Assembly: GCF_002913225.1 (NCBI RefSeq)
Contig: NZ_PPAW01000003.1
Span: 1 to 64,000 of the forward strand
DNA: 64,000 nucleotides
Origin: Campylobacter concisus
GTDB taxonomy: Bacteria > Campylobacterota > Campylobacteria > Campylobacterales > Campylobacteraceae
Direction: 5' to 3'
Below are positions 16,106 through 24,144 of the stretch, in pieces; position 1 is the first letter of the stretch; every line of letters starts with the position of its first letter. The position numbers were made by a program, and so were the translations under genes. A model generated the notes under the pieces. It was not told the origin of the DNA. It made no database searches and saw nothing but the letters and a program-made list of their open reading frames with translations.

Positions 16106-16771
16106 ATGAAAAAAGCAGTTTGTATAATGAGCGGCGGTATGGATAGCACGCTTTGCGCTGTGATGGCAAAAAGGGCTGGATATGATGTAGTCGCACTTCA
16201 TTTTGATTACGGACAAAGAACAATGAAGCGAGAAAAGCGCGCGTTTGACGAGATATGTGAGCGTCTTGGTGTGGTTAAAAAGATAAATTTAGACGTTAGC
16301 TTCATCGCTCAAATAGGCGGAAATTCGCTAACGGATAAGAGTCTGCAGATAAGAAAAGATGGCGTTAGCAAGGACGTGCCAAACACCTACGTGCCGTTTA
16401 GAAATGGCGTATTTATCTCTATCGCTGCTGCGCTTGCCGAAAAAGAGGGGGCGCAGGCGATCTACATAGGCGTGGTCGAGGAGGATAGCTCTGGGTATCC
16501 TGACTGCAAAGAGAGCTTTATAAAAAGCATAAACGAGGCGATAAATTTAGGCACGTCGGCTGATTTTTCTTGCGAGATCGTCACACCGCTTGTAAATTTA
16601 AGCAAGGCTGATATCGTCTCAAAGTCGCTTGAGCTTGGCTCACCAATAGAGCTTACATGGAGCTGCTACGAGAGCGAGGACGAGGCTTGCGGGCTTTGTG
16701 ATAGTTGCAGGCTAAGGCTAAATGGCTTTAAAAAAGCAAACGCCGTTGATAAAATCCCTTATAAAAAGTGA
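16106..16771 (+). CDS. queC: 7-cyano-7-deazaguanine synthase
   Basis: A 221-residue enzyme that converts 7-carboxy-7-deazaguanine to preQ0 with ATP and ammonia, on the route to queuosine in tRNA. The PP-loop SGGMDS is at residues 8-13, and four cysteines for zinc are near the C-terminus ([15 protein letters not shown]). FDYGQR and NTYVPFRNG are typical family stretches. I start it at ATG 16106 ([11 protein letters not shown]) behind AAAGGGCAAA, eleven codons into the open frame. No other que genes are adjacent. Confidence 0.93.
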   Translation: MKKAVCIMSGGMDSTLCAVMAKRAGYDVVALHFDYGQRTMKREKRAFDEICERLGVVKKINLDVSFIAQIGGNSLTDKSLQIRKDGVSKDVPNTYVPFRNGVFISIAAALAEKEGAQAIYIGVVEEDSSGYPDCKESFIKSINEAINLGTSADFSCEIVTPLVNLSKADIVSKSLELGSPIELTWSCYESEDEACGLCDSCRLRLNGFKKANAVDKIPYKK

Positions 16772-16792
16772 AATTTGCCTTGAAATTTAAAA

Positions 16793-16820
16793 GCTAGCCA
16801 CTATAAATTTAGTAGCTAGC
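16793..16820. terminator. Hairpin between queC and lipoprotein gene
   Basis: GCTAGCCACTA / TAGTAGCTAGC, 11 pairs with one mismatch and a six-base loop, between convergent genes. No long T-tract, so efficiency is uncertain. Confidence 0.5.
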
Positions 16821-16827
16821 CTAAAAT

Positions 16828-17472
16828 TTATTCTAAATTTAGCTCGCTTATCTGCTTAGCAAGCTTCTCTTTGTACTCAGCTAGAGAGCTTTTTATGATA
16901 TTTGCATAGTCATTTTGATTTACCAAAAGATACTCCTCTTTGCGTTTTACAACCGTGCTTAGCTCCTTGTTATTTACGCTTAAAGTGGTGCTTATATCGG
17001 CATTTAGACCAACTTTTACCGCACCAAGCGTTAAGTAAGTCCAAAGTTTTTCTATCTTTGCATTGACACTTATCGTATCCTTGTCTATTTCGTTTTCATT
17101 TTTTATGACCTGGTAGCCATTGCTTCTAAAGGCATCCTCGATGTGCGCCCTTACTACGCTAGTTGTCCTTTGTTTATTTTCTAAAATGACGTTCCATAGC
17201 CCTTTGCCATAGCTGTTTCTAGTTCTGCCGATGTATTTTTGTTTCTCTTTTGCGCTAACTTCATTTACATTGTGCTTGTATAAAGATGGGGTGCTTGCTT
17301 GTTTTGGGTCGTTTTCAAAGGCTCTCACATCTTTGACGCTTTCGATGTAAATTTTTGTCTTTTTGCTAATGCTTGAAGGTGCTTGCTCGTCTGGTAAGCT
17401 CACAAATATCCCCTTTGGAGCGCAGCCACAAAGCATAAAGGCAGCAAATACCACTAGTAATAAATTTTTCAT
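16828..17472 (-). CDS. Outer-membrane-type lipoprotein, YajG-like
   Basis: A 214-residue lipoprotein with signal peptide MKNLLLVVFAAFMLCGCAPK and lipobox LCGC. The mature part holds TKIYIESVKDVRAFENDP near residue 40, a helical central part and a C-terminal helix rich in Lys and Glu. It recalls YajG/DUF4410-type lipoproteins (FVDVRDNRG-like element), but the match is loose. I choose ATG 17472 since the earlier ATG at 17478 overlaps the ribosome site AAAGGA. It is monocistronic, divergent from hcp across about 219 bases. Confidence 0.7.
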   Translation of the reverse strand: MKNLLLVVFAAFMLCGCAPKGIFVSLPDEQAPSSISKKTKIYIESVKDVRAFENDPKQASTPSLYKHNVNEVSAKEKQKYIGRTRNSYGKGLWNVILENKQRTTSVVRAHIEDAFRSNGYQVIKNENEIDKDTISVNAKIEKLWTYLTLGAVKVGLNADISTTLSVNNKELSTVVKRKEEYLLVNQNDYANIIKSSLAEYKEKLAKQISELNLE

Positions 17473-17615
17473 TTTCATCCTTTAAATAAAATTTAAATGT
17501 AAATCGTTTTTTTTAAATTTTATTAACTCTTTGTGACAAAATTTCAAATTTATATTTTGATATCCATAATCATAAAACCTTAAATTTAATAACTAAAATT
17601 TAAATTTAACTTTTC

Positions 17616-17658
17616 TTGACTGCTATCAACCAAAATGGCTAGCCACCTAGGATAAAAT
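17616..17658 (+). promoter_or_regulatory. hcp promoter with Fnr-like box
   Basis: TTGACTGCTATCAA (17616-17629) differs from the Fnr/Dnr consensus at one of ten fixed positions. GATAAAAT at 17651-17658 makes a good Campylobacter -10. The box centre lies 28.5 bp before it, near -41.5 of the probable start, the position of a class II activator site. The hcp ATG follows at 17692. Confidence 0.62.
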
Positions 17659-17691
17659 CCGCTTAAATTTTTAAATTTACAAGGAGAAACA

Positions 17692-19020
17692 ATGAAAGAT
17701 ATGAAGATGTTTTGCCATCAGTGCGAGATGAGCGCTGAGGATGGATGCGGTGCAAAGGGCCAGCCTATGGGCACCTGTGGCAAGAGTGACACACTAGCAC
17801 TTTTGCAAGATACGATGGTTTTTGGCTTAAAAGGCCTTAGCGCATACCGCCACCACGCACACGAGCTTGGCGCTGATACTAGCAACGTTGATCGCGTTAT
17901 GGCTGATACGCTTTATTTCACGCTTACAAACTCAAATTTCAACTTCAATGAGCACATCAAGCAGCTTCTTGAAGTAGGCGGTGCTGGCGTTGAGGTGATG
18001 AACCTACTAAGCGAGGCTCACACGGCTAAATTTGGCATCCCAACACCAGTAAAAGTGAGCCAAAACAAGGTCGAGGGCAAGGCGATCTTAGTAAGCGGAC
18101 ACAATTTGCACGCTCTAAAAGCACTACTTGAAGCGACAAAAGATAAGGGCATCAACATCTACACTCACTCAGAGATGCTTCCAGCTCACGGATACCCAGA
18201 ACTACGCAAGTACAGCCACCTAAAAGGCAACGTCGGCAAGGCGTGGTTTGACCAAACTAAGCTATTTAACGAATTTAAAGGCGCGATACTAATGACCACA
18301 AACTGCATCGTGCCACTACGCTCAAACTGCACATACGCTGATAGGCTATTTGGCTACTCGATCGCAGGCACAAATGGCGTAAAACACATCGAAAACGACG
18401 ACTTCACACCACTTATCGAGTGCGCACTAGCCTGTGGCGACGTTAGCGGCTTTGATAGCGACGAGAGCCTAGTAACTGGCGGCCACTACAAGACTATCCT
18501 AACTTTAGCCCCTCAAATTCTAGACGCGATCAAGACTGGCAAGATCCGCAGATTTTTCGTGATCGCTGGCTGTGACGCGCCTGGCAAGGGACGTGAGTAC
18601 TATAGAGAGCTAGCTGCTAGCCTTCCAAAAGACTGCGTGATACTTACTTCAAGCTGTGGTAAATTTAGATTTAACGACATTGACTTTGGCAACGTCCCAG
18701 GCACCGAGCTACCACGCTACATCGACCTTGGTCAGTGCAACGACAGCAACGGCGCGGTAAAAATCGCCCTTGCGCTTAGCGAGGCAACAGGCATCGCAGT
18801 AAATGACCTACCAGTTTCTATCGTGCTAATGTGGATGGAGCAAAAAGCGGTCATCATCTTGCTAGCGCTATTTAGCCTTGGTATCAAAAATATCAACGTA
18901 GGACCTAGCTTACCTAAATTTTTCAATGAAGAGATCATAAATTTCTTAGTGGATAAATTTAACGTTAGACCAATTAGTGGCGACGCGCAAGCTGATCTAA
19001 AATATTTCTTAGGTGAGTAA
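17692..19020 (+). CDS. hcp: Hybrid cluster protein (short, class III-type)
   Basis: A 442-residue Hcp, about 100 residues shorter than E. coli Hcp and matching the class III form that lacks one helical bundle. N-terminal cluster cysteines are C8, C11, C19 and C29, in a C-X2-C-X7-C-X9-C spacing. Hybrid-cluster ligands can be placed in SGHNLHALK (His), SEMLPAHGYPEL (Glu), TTNCIVPL, IAGCDAPGKGRE, LTSSCGKFRFND, DLGQCND (Cys) and MWMEQKA (Glu, Lys). Hcp acts as a high-affinity NO reductase or hydroxylamine reductase in the cytoplasm. Older annotations call it hydroxylamine reductase. ATG 17692 follows AAGGAG. No hcr reductase gene is adjacent. Confidence 0.92.
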   Translation: MKDMKMFCHQCEMSAEDGCGAKGQPMGTCGKSDTLALLQDTMVFGLKGLSAYRHHAHELGADTSNVDRVMADTLYFTLTNSNFNFNEHIKQLLEVGGAGVEVMNLLSEAHTAKFGIPTPVKVSQNKVEGKAILVSGHNLHALKALLEATKDKGINIYTHSEMLPAHGYPELRKYSHLKGNVGKAWFDQTKLFNEFKGAILMTTNCIVPLRSNCTYADRLFGYSIAGTNGVKHIENDDFTPLIECALACGDVSGFDSDESLVTGGHYKTILTLAPQILDAIKTGKIRRFFVIAGCDAPGKGREYYRELAASLPKDCVILTSSCGKFRFNDIDFGNVPGTELPRYIDLGQCNDSNGAVKIALALSEATGIAVNDLPVSIVLMWMEQKAVIILLALFSLGIKNINVGPSLPKFFNEEIINFLVDKFNVRPISGDAQADLKYFLGE

Positions 19021-19027
19021 AAAAACT

Positions 19028-19047
19028 GCCAGGGCTTAGGCTCTGGC
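19028..19047. terminator. Bidirectional hairpin after hcp
   Basis: GCCAGGGC / GCTCTGGC stem with one G-T pair and a TTAG loop, between the convergent hcp and the gene ending at 19055; A-run on the left supplies U residues for the - strand transcript. Confidence 0.65.
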
Positions 19048-19054
19048 TCTAAAT

Positions 19055-20032
19055 TTAAAAGAGTCCGCTTTGCTCTTTGCTTTGACTTAAGCTATCAAGC
19101 AGATCCTCTTTTTTGCAAAGCACAAGGGCATAGACGAAATTTTGCAGCTCTTTTATTTCGTCCAAATTTTCATAAAAAATGGCGTTTTCAACCTTTAGCG
19201 TGCTATCTTTTGGCAGGCAAAATTTAAGCTCGCTTTCGCTGAAATTTCGCCTTAGAAATATACTTTCAGTTAAAAATAGCTCCTCGTCTTCTTCAGCTAT
19301 CACCGCTCTAAAGCTACTTCCAAAACCAACTGGCTTAAAGTCTTTGTCGATAAAGACTGGGTCAAAGTGCGATGAAATTCTGCTCTCTGTCACTTTAAAG
19401 CCGATATTATTTTTCTTAAGATAGCCAAGAAGTCCGCAAAACATCCCAGCAAAAACCCTTGGAATGCTTAAATTTTGATAGTATTTGTCATCGTAAATGA
19501 GCGTTGTAAAAAAGATCGAGCTTGGATTTAGCACGCTTATGTTTGTGTCAGTCCAGGCCGTCTCGTAAAGAAGCGAGAGCCTTTGAAGTATCCTCGTATC
19601 GTCGCTAAAAAATGTGTCAAACAAATTTGCATGGAAAATTTTATAAAAAAGCTCGGTTAAATTTTCAGGTATGACATGGGCGTTTTTTTCAAGGTGCGAC
19701 TTCTCTAAAAGCGCTTTTATAAAGGGATTGACCGCGCAAAATTTGATATTTTTGTGGATCGCCTCAAAGCGCATGAGCTTGATGATAGCCGTTTGCAGGC
19801 TTGCTACCTTGATAAAGGCTATCTCATCGTCGCTTGGCGTGATGTCATCTTCACTGATGATAGCATAGGCACCTTGCTTTATCGCAGGTGCGATCTGATC
19901 GCTTTGCGTGGCGATGAGAGCGTAGCCTCGTTTTATATTTTTAGCCTCAAACGCGAAGCTAGTCACGCTTGAGATGCTTGGGTTGTTTAAAATTTGCCCA
20001 TTTATTATGTGGGTTAAATTTTCTATCGTCAT
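19055..20032 (-). CDS. Protein with Mur-ligase-like N-terminal domain, function unknown
   Basis: A 325-residue protein. Its first 65 residues resemble domain 1 of MurE/MurF ligases: a start like IINGQIL, then SISSVTSFAFEAKNIKRGYALIA, an AIKQGAYAIISED element and so on. The ATP-binding and substrate domains of Mur ligases do not follow. The rest (about residues 100-325) has no motif I know; it contains NPSSIFFTTLIYDD and a region ending EQSGLF. No signal peptide, no membrane helix. It sits directly after metG (the metG stop and its start touch), a neighbourhood I recall from C. jejuni as a conserved hypothetical. A cell-wall link is only a hint from the N-terminus. Confidence 0.65.
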   Translation of the reverse strand: MTIENLTHIINGQILNNPSISSVTSFAFEAKNIKRGYALIATQSDQIAPAIKQGAYAIISEDDITPSDDEIAFIKVASLQTAIIKLMRFEAIHKNIKFCAVNPFIKALLEKSHLEKNAHVIPENLTELFYKIFHANLFDTFFSDDTRILQRLSLLYETAWTDTNISVLNPSSIFFTTLIYDDKYYQNLSIPRVFAGMFCGLLGYLKKNNIGFKVTESRISSHFDPVFIDKDFKPVGFGSSFRAVIAEEDEELFLTESIFLRRNFSESELKFCLPKDSTLKVENAIFYENLDEIKELQNFVYALVLCKKEDLLDSLSQSKEQSGLF

Positions 20033-21967
20033 TTAGCCAACGATCGCGCCGTTTTTGACCTTGCCCTGCGTGCCAAGAAGCGTTAGCGAGCCGTCTGATG
20101 CGCTTAGGATCATGCCTTGTGAGACATATTTTTTCATCATCGTTCGCTCTTTTAAATTTGCTAAAACGCAAACTTGCTTGCCCACAAGCGAGCTAGGCTC
20201 GTAGTATTTGGCGATGCCTGATAAAATTTGACGTGGCTGCTCCTCGCCAAGATCTATCTTAAATTTAAGCAGCTTCTCGCTACCCTCAACCCTCTCACAC
20301 TCAAGCACTTCGCCTACTTTTATCACAATTTTGGCAAAGTCATCGATGCTAATGATACCTTCTTCTTTTTTCTCCTCTTTTGGCTCAGCTTTTGCCTCTT
20401 TTTTTGGCTCTACTTTTGGCTTGCTAGCCTCGCCCATTAGCTCTTTTTCTATCCTTGGGAAGAGTGGCTCAGTGGCTTTTGCCACAAAATTTGAAATTTC
20501 ATTTTTTAATACAAGGCTATCGTAAGAAGCCGTATCTATGCTAAAGCCAAGCGTGTCAGCTATCTTGGCGCAAGTTTTTGGCATAGCTGGGCTAAGCAGT
20601 ATCGCCACTTTTGCAAGTAAATTTGCGCAAAGTGCCACAAGCGCGTTTGCTTCGTCACTTTTGCCGGCTTTTACAAGTGACCATGGCTCATACTTCGCAA
20701 CGGCTGCGTTTGCCAGAGTTACAACCTTCCAAAGATCCTCTAAGTAGCGGTTTGTCGCTAAATTTTCTAAATTTTTAATCGCCTCATCAAGATAGCTCTT
20801 CGCCTCATCAAGCTCGGCTTTATGAAATTTGATCACATCTTTTGAGTCAATTTTATAGTCGCTATACTTTGCGCTCATGCCTACTATACGGCTTAGCAGG
20901 TTGCCAAGTCCGTTGCCAAGCTCTGAGTTTATGCGCTCGATCAAGGCTTTTTGGCTGTAGTCGCCATCTTGTCCAAACGGCACCTCTCTAAGCAAAAAGT
21001 ATCTGAAATTTTCAAGTCCATAAGCGTTTGCAACCTCTCTTGGGTTGATGACGTTGCCCTTGCTTTTACTCATCTTTTCGCCATCTATCGTCCACCAGCC
21101 GTGCGCTGCGACGTGTTTTGGTAGTGGCAAGCCAAGGCTCATCAAAAATGCCGGCCAATAAACTGCGTGAAAACGCAAAATATCCTTGCCGACGATGTGT
21201 GTCGTATGCGGCCAAAAGTCCATTCTAGCGTTATCTCTTGAGTATCCTAGTGTTGTTAAGTAGTTTATGAGTGCGTCAAGCCAGACGTACATAACGTGCT
21301 TGTCATCGTTTGCGCTCTTTGGTAGCTTTATACCCCAGTCAAAGCTCGTTCTTGTCACAGAGAGGTCTTTTAGTCCGCCCTTTACAAAGCTTACGACCTC
21401 GTTTTTCTTGCCCTTTGGGATGACGCAAAGCTCGTCGTTTTCGTACCATTTTAAAAGCGCGTCTTCGTATTTTGAAAGCTTGAAAAAGTAGCTCTCTTCT
21501 TTAACTAAAGATGTCACGCGGCCGCAGTCTGGACAGCGGTTGTCCTCAAGTAGGTCTCTTTGGTTAAAAAATGTCTCGCAGCTAACGCAGTAAAAGCCCT
21601 CGTACTCGCCCTTGTATATATCGCCGTTTGCTTGCATCTTTTCAAAGACATTTTGCACGGTTTGCTTGTGCTCTTCGTCGGTTGTCCTTATAAAATGGTC
21701 GTAACTTATCTCAAATTCATCCCAAAGCGATCTAAATTTCGCACTGATCTCGTCTGCGTACTCTTTTGGCGTCTTGCCTCTAGCGCGAGCTGCTTGCTCG
21801 ATCTTTTGACCATGCTCGTCTGTGCCAGTCATAAAGTAGGTCTCTTTGCCTTGCAAGCGGTTAAATCTAGCTAACGTATCAGCGATGATGGTCGTGTAGG
21901 CGTGGCCGATGTGTGGCACGTCATTTACGTAATAAATCGGAGTGGTTATATAAGCTTTTTCTTTCAT
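20033..21967 (-). CDS. metG: Methionine--tRNA ligase
   Basis: A 644-residue class I synthetase. HIGH is at residues 19-22 (DVPHIGHAYTT), a zinc site is in CVSCETFFNQRDLLEDNRCPDC, and KMSKS appears in GEKMSKSKGN. The last 110 residues form the EMAP/Trbp111-like tRNA-binding domain (IKVGEVLECERVEGSEKLLKF, then GKQVCVLANLKER), preceded by a Lys/Glu-rich linker near residue 520. ATG 21967 follows AAAGGAAAAAT. It lies in a - strand run with mobB, fbp and the 72-residue gene upstream. Confidence 0.95.
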   Translation of the reverse strand: MKEKAYITTPIYYVNDVPHIGHAYTTIIADTLARFNRLQGKETYFMTGTDEHGQKIEQAARARGKTPKEYADEISAKFRSLWDEFEISYDHFIRTTDEEHKQTVQNVFEKMQANGDIYKGEYEGFYCVSCETFFNQRDLLEDNRCPDCGRVTSLVKEESYFFKLSKYEDALLKWYENDELCVIPKGKKNEVVSFVKGGLKDLSVTRTSFDWGIKLPKSANDDKHVMYVWLDALINYLTTLGYSRDNARMDFWPHTTHIVGKDILRFHAVYWPAFLMSLGLPLPKHVAAHGWWTIDGEKMSKSKGNVINPREVANAYGLENFRYFLLREVPFGQDGDYSQKALIERINSELGNGLGNLLSRIVGMSAKYSDYKIDSKDVIKFHKAELDEAKSYLDEAIKNLENLATNRYLEDLWKVVTLANAAVAKYEPWSLVKAGKSDEANALVALCANLLAKVAILLSPAMPKTCAKIADTLGFSIDTASYDSLVLKNEISNFVAKATEPLFPRIEKELMGEASKPKVEPKKEAKAEPKEEKKEEGIISIDDFAKIVIKVGEVLECERVEGSEKLLKFKIDLGEEQPRQILSGIAKYYEPSSLVGKQVCVLANLKERTMMKKYVSQGMILSASDGSLTLLGTQGKVKNGAIVG

Positions 21968-21982
21968 ATTTTTCCTTTAAAT

Positions 21983-22201
21983 TTAAAAATCAAATCCGCC
22001 GTCACTGCCGGTGTTGCCTTTTGACATCGAGTTGTAGCAGCTATTTACATACTCTATCCTCGTCTCGCAGTCAAAAAATGCCTCGCAGTTAAAACAGCTT
22101 TTGCGACCTTTTTGCTCTTGGCACTCTTGCATGATTTTAGCCTTTTGTTTTAGGGCTAGCTCAAATGCGTCAAGTGGCTCGTTTGCTTGTGCTTCTTGCA
22201 T
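21983..22201 (-). CDS. Small Cys-containing conserved protein, 72 aa
   Basis: A 72-residue soluble protein with the cysteine-rich centre CQEQKGRKSCFNCEAFFDCETR (residues 27-48) and a further Cys at about 55. The pattern CxNCxxFFxC could bind zinc or an iron-sulfur cluster, but I know no function. ATG overlaps the fbp stop (TAATG), so it is translated with fbp. I recall a gene of this kind between fbp and metG in C. jejuni, which supports that it is real. It ends with a Gly/Ser/Asp-rich tail. Confidence 0.75.
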   Translation of the reverse strand: MQEAQANEPLDAFELALKQKAKIMQECQEQKGRKSCFNCEAFFDCETRIEYVNSCYNSMSKGNTGSDGGFDF

Positions 22202-23064
22202 TATTTTTGCTCGTAAAATTTATGCAAAAGAGAAATTTCATCACGTGAGCCAAAGAAGCAAGGCGTAGTTTGGTGAATTTTTTCTATTTTTATATCAAAA
22301 AGTGTTTGATTTTTGCCGTTTGAGGTTGCGCCCTTTGCGTTTTCATATATAAAGGCAAAAGGGAGCACCTCAAAGACAACCCTTAGCTTGCCGTTTGGAT
22401 GATCGCTCGTTGCAGGATAGCTAAAAAGGCCGCCGCCTTTTAGTAAAATTTGATGCAAGTCGCTTACCATCGCACCAGAGTATCTTAGCCTGTAGCCCTC
22501 GTTAAATAGCTCGTTTATGAAATTTCTATGTGTTTGGCTCCAACCTTTTTGCGTAGCCCCTGTGGCGTTTAGCTTGCCTTTTTCTTTTAGCTCAAGCTCT
22601 TTTACAAATTTAAACTCGCCATCTTTACCAAGCCTGTAAAATTTAGGCAAAGCTCCCTTTTTCTCAGCAATTACAAGTTCAAGCCTTGGACCATATATGC
22701 TGTAAGCTGCGGCTATTAAATTTTCTGGTTTTACCTCGTCTTCGTAGATGCCAAAGATCGAGCCAACGGCGAAATTTACATCAACTAAGCTTGAGCCATC
22801 AAGTGGATCGTAAGCGATGATAAATTTAGCATTTTTGTTTATCTCAAGCTCGTCCTCTTTTTCTTCGCTAATTAGCGCTTTTACGCATGAAAGCTGCTTA
22901 AATTTAGCTGTGATGATCTCGTCGCTTTTGACGTCAAGCTTTAGCTGGGTGTCGCCTGTTGCATTTTCGTGAGTTGTGTAGCCAAGATCGGCGTATTTTA
23001 TGACCTCGCTTATCTCTTTTGCGATATCTTTAATTGTGTTAAAAATTTGGTTTAGTTCTTGCAT
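22201..23064 (-). CDS. fbp: Fructose-1,6-bisphosphatase class I
   Basis: A 287-residue gluconeogenic phosphatase that hydrolyses fructose 1,6-bisphosphate. Metal-site motifs are SEEKEDE (about residues 77-83) and [12 protein letters not shown] (about 94-105); the sugar-phosphate region includes [20 protein letters not shown] start it at ATG 23064 ([13 protein letters not shown]), where ATG overlaps the mobB stop as TAATG; the open frame reaches 23100 inside mobB. Campylobacter cannot use glucose by classical glycolysis but keeps gluconeogenesis, which fits. Confidence 0.94.
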   Translation of the reverse strand: MQELNQIFNTIKDIAKEISEVIKYADLGYTTHENATGDTQLKLDVKSDEIITAKFKQLSCVKALISEEKEDELEINKNAKFIIAYDPLDGSSLVDVNFAVGSIFGIYEDEVKPENLIAAAYSIYGPRLELVIAEKKGALPKFYRLGKDGEFKFVKELELKEKGKLNATGATQKGWSQTHRNFINELFNEGYRLRYSGAMVSDLHQILLKGGGLFSYPATSDHPNGKLRVVFEVLPFAFIYENAKGATSNGKNQTLFDIKIEKIHQTTPCFFGSRDEISLLHKFYEQK

Positions 23065-23543
23065 TATACAGCCTTTGCATTTTTGATTATCCACGCACAA
23101 ATGGCGTCTACATCGTCTAAATTTAGATTGGTGATCTCGTATGGGATCTGCTTTTTATAAGTAGCGATCGCGTCTGAAAAGCTAAGATAAGCTTCATCTA
23201 TCTCGCCTTTAAAGACGCTTAGTCTTGGCAGTGGTAGCGTCTTTAGCCCCTCGACTAAGAGCATGTCAAACTCGCCGATCATCCTTATGACCTCGTCTAT
23301 GCTTTGCGAGCTTTGCGAAAAATAAGTCGTTCTAGTCGGACTCATCACGACTACGTCGGCTCCTGCCTGGGAAAATTTAAAGCTATCCTTGCCTTCAACA
23401 TCAAATTTGGCCTTGTCGCCTGGGTCGTGCTTGACCACAACGACCTTTAGCCCATCATCTATAAATTTTTTTGCGACTTTTAAGATAAGCGTCGTTTTTC
23501 CACTATTTGAAGGGCCAGAAAAAGCAATGGCAAGTCTTTTCAT
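23064..23543 (-). CDS. mobB: Molybdopterin-guanine dinucleotide biosynthesis adaptor MobB
   Basis: A 159-residue P-loop GTPase that assists MobA in making the bis-MGD cofactor for molybdoenzymes such as nitrate and formate enzymes. The P-loop is [12 protein letters not shown] (residues 8-19); [18 protein letters not shown] and [14 protein letters not shown] are typical MobB stretches. It is the first gene of the mobB-fbp-orf-metG-orf run on the - strand. ATG 23543 has AAAAAGGCTC upstream. The divergent lipoprotein gene begins 121 bases away. Confidence 0.9.
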   Translation of the reverse strand: MKRLAIAFSGPSNSGKTTLILKVAKKFIDDGLKVVVVKHDPGDKAKFDVEGKDSFKFSQAGADVVVMSPTRTTYFSQSSQSIDEVIRMIGEFDMLLVEGLKTLPLPRLSVFKGEIDEAYLSFSDAIATYKKQIPYEITNLNLDDVDAICAWIIKNAKAV

Positions 23544-23664
23544 AAGAGCCTTTTTCGTTAAAATTTCTTGCGATTATAGCTCATATTGGCTTTAAAATTT
23601 ATGAGTGAAATTTAAAAAATAAAATGCTAAAATGCGAGAAAATTTAACCTTTTAAGAGATTTTT

Positions 23665-24144
23665 ATGAGAAAATTTACACTATTTTTTGCATTTATTTTG
23701 ATGATATTTGGCTGCGCTAGCGAAAAAGTGATTGTGCATGAGCCACTAAAAAATGAGCTCTTAGCCTACACAAGCAAGAGCGAGATCATCGATGGCACCG
23801 ATAGAACGCTTATAATCGCAACCTATCTAAATCCAATATATAACTCAAATTTAGACGAGAACAAAGAGCACTTTTTAGTAGCCATAAACCCAAAAGAGCA
23901 CGCACAAAATTTAACCAACATAAAGGTAAATGGCGACTCAAATGCCACAAATGCAAGGCTGCTTGCTGACAATGACGAGATGCTTAAATTTGCTGGATTT
24001 TCTATGCCTTGGGCGGTCTATTATGAAGTGACCGCACCAAGTAAGCAAAGCGATGACCTTGCGCTTAGTTTCGAAATTTATCAGTCAAAGCAGGTTTTGT
24101 TAAATTTTCGAAAAGTTGCGAAATCTTTATACTGGAACCAGTAA
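23665..24144 (+). CDS. Putative lipoprotein, overlaps slt tail-to-tail
   Basis: A 159-residue lipoprotein with signal peptide MRKFTLFFAFILMIFGCASE (lipobox IFGC). The mature domain looks like one beta-rich unit with RTLIIATYLNPIYNSNLDENKEHFLV near residues 46-71 and a C-terminal FRKVAKSLYWNQ. No family is known to me. It lies at the place where C. jejuni has a lipoprotein between mobB and slt (recalled). Its last 80 bases overlap the end of slt on the other strand, so the two 3' ends are antisense to each other. The ATG has a weak ribosome site (AAGAGA). Confidence 0.7.
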   Translation: MRKFTLFFAFILMIFGCASEKVIVHEPLKNELLAYTSKSEIIDGTDRTLIIATYLNPIYNSNLDENKEHFLVAINPKEHAQNLTNIKVNGDSNATNARLLADNDEMLKFAGFSMPWAVYYEVTAPSKQSDDLALSFEIYQSKQVLLNFRKVAKSLYWNQ

